Assembly (NCBI GenBank): GCA_023663805.1
Contig: JAMPGR010000001.1
Coordinates: forward strand, 245,862 to 309,861
Direction of reading: 5' to 3'
DNA: 64,000 bases
DNA from: Clostridium sp.
Lineage (GTDB): Bacteria; Bacteroidota; Bacteroidia; Bacteroidales; Muribaculaceae
In this document: positions 61,750 to 64,000 of the stretch, in pieces
Layout of the letters: each line of letters begins with the position of its first letter
How positions within the stretch are numbered: position 1 is the stretch's first letter
Program-made: the position numbers and the translations under genes
Notes under the pieces: generated by a model
What the model was told of the DNA's origin: nothing
The model's database searches: none
The model's input: the letters and a program-made list of their open reading frames with translations, nothing else

Positions 61750-62886
61750 TCAGTCTGCGGCGAACTGGGCGTTATGGCTCGCGACGTCGCTCCACCAGGC
61801 TGTCTGGTCGTAGCCATAGAGCGACGAGTCACTGCGGTCGAGAATGACGCCACATCCGAGGCCGCTGAAGTCGCTGAGGTCGAGCCCGAGACACGAGGGG
61901 GTCGCACCCCACCAGAGAACCGCGTCGTCGAACGCCGCGTCCCAGAGCCTGAGAGCCTCGGCCGACGGGCGCAACGAGCGCAAATAGTCGCGCATGTCGT
62001 AGATCGTGCAGATTCCCCGCTGGAGACGCACGCCCCAGTAGTCGCCGGGGGTGTCGTAGGGGACAGCCTCCTCCATAATCCGGCGCGTCGCCGTGGCGAG
62101 GCCGTCGAGACGGTTGGTCTCGACAACAGCCATCGTACAGAACCGGTCAGCCGACGACTGCATCCGGTCGTAGTATTCGAATGTGTTCCGCGCCGCACGG
62201 ACCAGGTCGGTCTCCCCTTCGGCAAAGAATACCGGAAGATTCAGGTCGTAGGGCATTCCGTTGACGGGTAGTTCGGTCGCCGAGGCAACGATACGGCGGG
62301 CCGAGTTGCGGAGTTCATAGAAGACTTCGACGGTCCCCATATGGCAGCAATCGAAGTAGATCCAGTCGAGGTTCTTCCCCTCGAGAGCCGCCGACAGGTC
62401 TGTCAGGGACATTCGGGCGCGGCCGACAAGTCCGAAGGAGCGTGTCACGCTCTCATCCATCCAACCCGTGCCGTGGCTCCATAGCACAAGTCCCATCGGG
62501 GCGTTTCCGCCGAGCGATGCGGCCAGATCGACAACTTCCGACATTCTCTGCGGATCGAGCGATGCGGCAGTCTCTCCTGTCGCCGAATATTCGCGACAGA
62601 TCGCGTAGGTTCCGTCTTTTTTCAGTTCGGAGAGGGTTGTCGAGCCGTCGGAGGCGTTGCGGTAGATAAAGAGCCGGCCGCCGTTACGGAGGGCTCCGGC
62701 GGCGACGGCGCTCTCCATCTCGTCGAGGTCGAAGCGGTCGAACCCCTGCTGTCCGAGGTTGTTCTGGGCGACCATATAGACCAGGACGGTACGATTGACC
62801 GTCGGGGTCTCGTCTTTTTCATGACAGGCGGCCATCAGGAATATGGCGGCTATGCCGAGGAGTATTCTTTGTATTGTTCGTTTCAT
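61750..62886 (-). CDS. Clostripain-family (C11) cysteine peptidase lipoprotein
   Basis: This 378-residue protein starts with a lipoprotein signal whose lipobox is LMAAC (cysteine 21). The C11 fold is visible: TVLVYMVAQNNLG, the catalytic histidine H138 in LWSHGTGW, and the catalytic cysteine in FDCCHMG at residues 180-181, then a helical C-terminal half. Such peptidases cleave after arginine or lysine in Bacteroides and Parabacteroides and may mature other secreted proteins. The longer open frame that starts at 62970 is not used because the lipoprotein signal begins at 62886. MscS follows after 38 bases. Confidence 0.92.
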   Translation of the reverse strand: MKRTIQRILLGIAAIFLMAACHEKDETPTVNRTVLVYMVAQNNLGQQGFDRFDLDEMESAVAAGALRNGGRLFIYRNASDGSTTLSELKKDGTYAICREYSATGETAASLDPQRMSEVVDLAASLGGNAPMGLVLWSHGTGWMDESVTRSFGLVGRARMSLTDLSAALEGKNLDWIYFDCCHMGTVEVFYELRNSARRIVASATELPVNGMPYDLNLPVFFAEGETDLVRAARNTFEYYDRMQSSADRFCTMAVVETNRLDGLATATRRIMEEAVPYDTPGDYWGVRLQRGICTIYDMRDYLRSLRPSAEALRLWDAAFDDAVLWWGATPSCLGLDLSDFSGLGCGVILDRSDSSLYGYDQTAWWSDVASHNAQFAAD

Positions 62887-62966
62887 AGATCGGTTTTCGT
62901 TAATCCAAAAAGCGACAGTCCGAAACCATCGCATAATATAAACGGAACCGGGCTCCGTAAATTGTG

Positions 62967-63869
62967 TCACGAGCGCTGATATTCAGTCGGGGTCAGGCCG
63001 GTTGCGTGCTTGAAGTATTTTCCGAAGGCCGACTGGGTCGGGAAGTTCAGTTCGTCAGCGATCTGCTGGACGCTCAGCCCCGAAAACCGCAGCAGGTTCT
63101 TCGCTTCGAGAACAACGAAGTCTTCAATCCACTGCGTCGCGGTCCGCCCGGTCGATTCGCGGATGACCATCGAAAGATATTTCGGGGAGATAAACATCTG
63201 GTCTGCGTAGAACAGGACGGTCCGTTCGCGAAGGTGGTTTCGCTGAACAAGATCCATAAACTCACGAACATAGGCCTGTCGGCGCGACAGCCTCTGGTAT
63301 ATCCCCTCGTCATCGGGGGTTTTCTTTTTGGCCAGTTGAAGAATCTGATAGACAAGCGCAGCAATCAGACAACGAGAAATTCCACGGACATAAATGTCGT
63401 CGTCGTTCGAGAGCGTGTTGGCGTGGATCAATTCGAGATAGCGCCTGATCAGATCGGTCTCTCCGCCTGTGACAGCCATCAGCGGGGGGAGCAACGTGTT
63501 CGGGCGGTAGGCGCTCAGGACATTCATATCGAGGTTGACATCCTGGATGAACCGGGGGGAGATCGCGAAGATCAGGGCCTCGAAGCGTTCGGGGCTGACC
63601 GATTTGATCTGAAGCAGGTTTCCGCTGGTAATGACCAGCATCGAATTCGCCGTCAGACGACATGGCTGGAGGTCTATTTCAATCTCCATCTCTCCGGAGA
63701 GACAGAGTAGCGTTGTCAGGCCATCGATACGCATCGGCGATGTCTCTGAACTGAGCCCGGGCGTACGGGAGATCAGGTGGGAGTAGAGGTAGTCGTCACC
63801 ATAGTGGCTGAACTCCGTCGAGAATTTACGAAGACTGAAAAGGTCGGTTATGCGGTAGGATTTTTCCAT
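62967..63869 (-). CDS. AraC-family transcriptional regulator
   Basis: This roughly 300-residue protein has an N-terminal cupin-like sensing domain (MEIEIDLQPCRLTANSMLVI) and a C-terminal double helix-turn-helix of the AraC type with HLRERTVLFYADQMFISPKYLSMVIRE-like and GLSVQQIADELNFPTQSAFGKYFK segments, ending in TGLTPTEYQRS. The start at 63869 is 28 bases after the -7 box at 63897-63904; 63878 is an alternative. The ligand is unknown. The gene lies 80 bases upstream of the clostripain-like gene on the same strand, so it could control that gene or the wider operon. Confidence 0.92.
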   Translation of the reverse strand: MEKSYRITDLFSLRKFSTEFSHYGDDYLYSHLISRTPGLSSETSPMRIDGLTTLLCLSGEMEIEIDLQPCRLTANSMLVITSGNLLQIKSVSPERFEALIFAISPRFIQDVNLDMNVLSAYRPNTLLPPLMAVTGGETDLIRRYLELIHANTLSNDDDIYVRGISRCLIAALVYQILQLAKKKTPDDEGIYQRLSRRQAYVREFMDLVQRNHLRERTVLFYADQMFISPKYLSMVIRESTGRTATQWIEDFVVLEAKNLLRFSGLSVQQIADELNFPTQSAFGKYFKHATGLTPTEYQRS

Positions 63870-63896
63870 AGTTCCCATTCTTATCAAAAACTTCCG

Positions 63897-63904
63897 CAAA
63901 TATA
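63897..63904 (-). promoter_or_regulatory. -7 box for the AraC-family gene
   Basis: The minus strand reads TATATTTG, an exact consensus match; no good -33 box is visible. Confidence 0.6.
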
Positions 63905-64000
63905 GCAAGAAATCTCGATTCGGGCGCATCTATCCCGAAAATATTGCCTCTTTGCTCCAAAACCGGCCTGTGGGGCGATAGATAGAAATGGTAAACCATA

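Noticed and set aside
1..64000. tRNA, rRNA or tmRNA genes
   Set aside because: No cloverleaf-like or rRNA-like stretch was recognised on either strand by reading; a dedicated search was not possible.
63930..64000. Start of a further gene at the right edge
   Set aside because: The last 71 bases contain no frame or motif that can be supported.

Overview
The window looks like a chromosomal segment of a GC-rich member of the Bacteroidota, order Bacteroidales (Muribaculaceae-like is my guess; family-level placement cannot be proven from sequence alone). The evidence is the gene content: PorV of the type IX secretion system, fused SecDF, the lipoprotein TamA variant (TamL) next to TamB, Rex, DUF2723, DUF4876, DUF5715, an inositol-lipid gene cluster, and promoters of the Bacteroidota type (TAnnTTTG at -7 with a TTTG-like -33 box). 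No rRNA, tRNA, CRISPR array, prophage or integrative element was seen. Coding density is very high and most genes lie in short-gap or overlapping operons.

Layout. 1-4674 (minus): edge-truncated queG, a polysaccharide deacetylase and a DUF2723 glycosyltransferase-like membrane protein. 4843-13379 (plus): an aminotransferase, then tamB-tamL for outer-membrane biogenesis. 13652-23321 (plus): an RsmI-like methyltransferase, a metallo-beta-lactamase-fold hydrolase, a TolC/HlyD/two-permease export operon with no ATPase gene, and polA with an eroded proofreading domain. 23315-29170 (minus): an Rpn-type nuclease with a 12-bp repeat tail, ispF, porV, a candidate small RNA or leader, and secDF. 29364-32685 (plus): an Ig-like lipoprotein, rex and a degenerate fumarylacetoacetase-fold protein. 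32753-34685 (minus): two exported proteins, one of low GC. 34845-44054 (plus): a UPF0126 membrane protein, then a four-gene operon of TonB-dependent receptor, DUF4876 lipoprotein, beta-barrel protein and M16 protease. 44075-45053: a REP-type tyrosine transposase (RAYT) bracketed by two large palindromes. 45066-50998 (minus): inositol-3-phosphate synthase and a pdxA-headed operon holding the remaining inositol-lipid genes. 51062-54304 (minus): yqeY-like gene, serS, a TrmH-family methyltransferase, queD and queE. 54393-63869 (minus): AraC regulator, clostripain-like lipoprotein, MscS channel, DUF5715, AsmA-like protein, HAD phosphatase and aroB.

Envelope biology dominates: TamB/TamL, AsmA, SecDF, PorV, the export operon, the receptor-protease operon and the inositol-lipid cluster all concern the membrane or its lipids. 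The items most worth a second look are the receptor/M16 protease operon, the RAYT with its twin palindromes, the inositol-lipid cluster with its ATP-grasp protein, the polA exonuclease erosion, and the candidate small RNA or attenuator ahead of porV.
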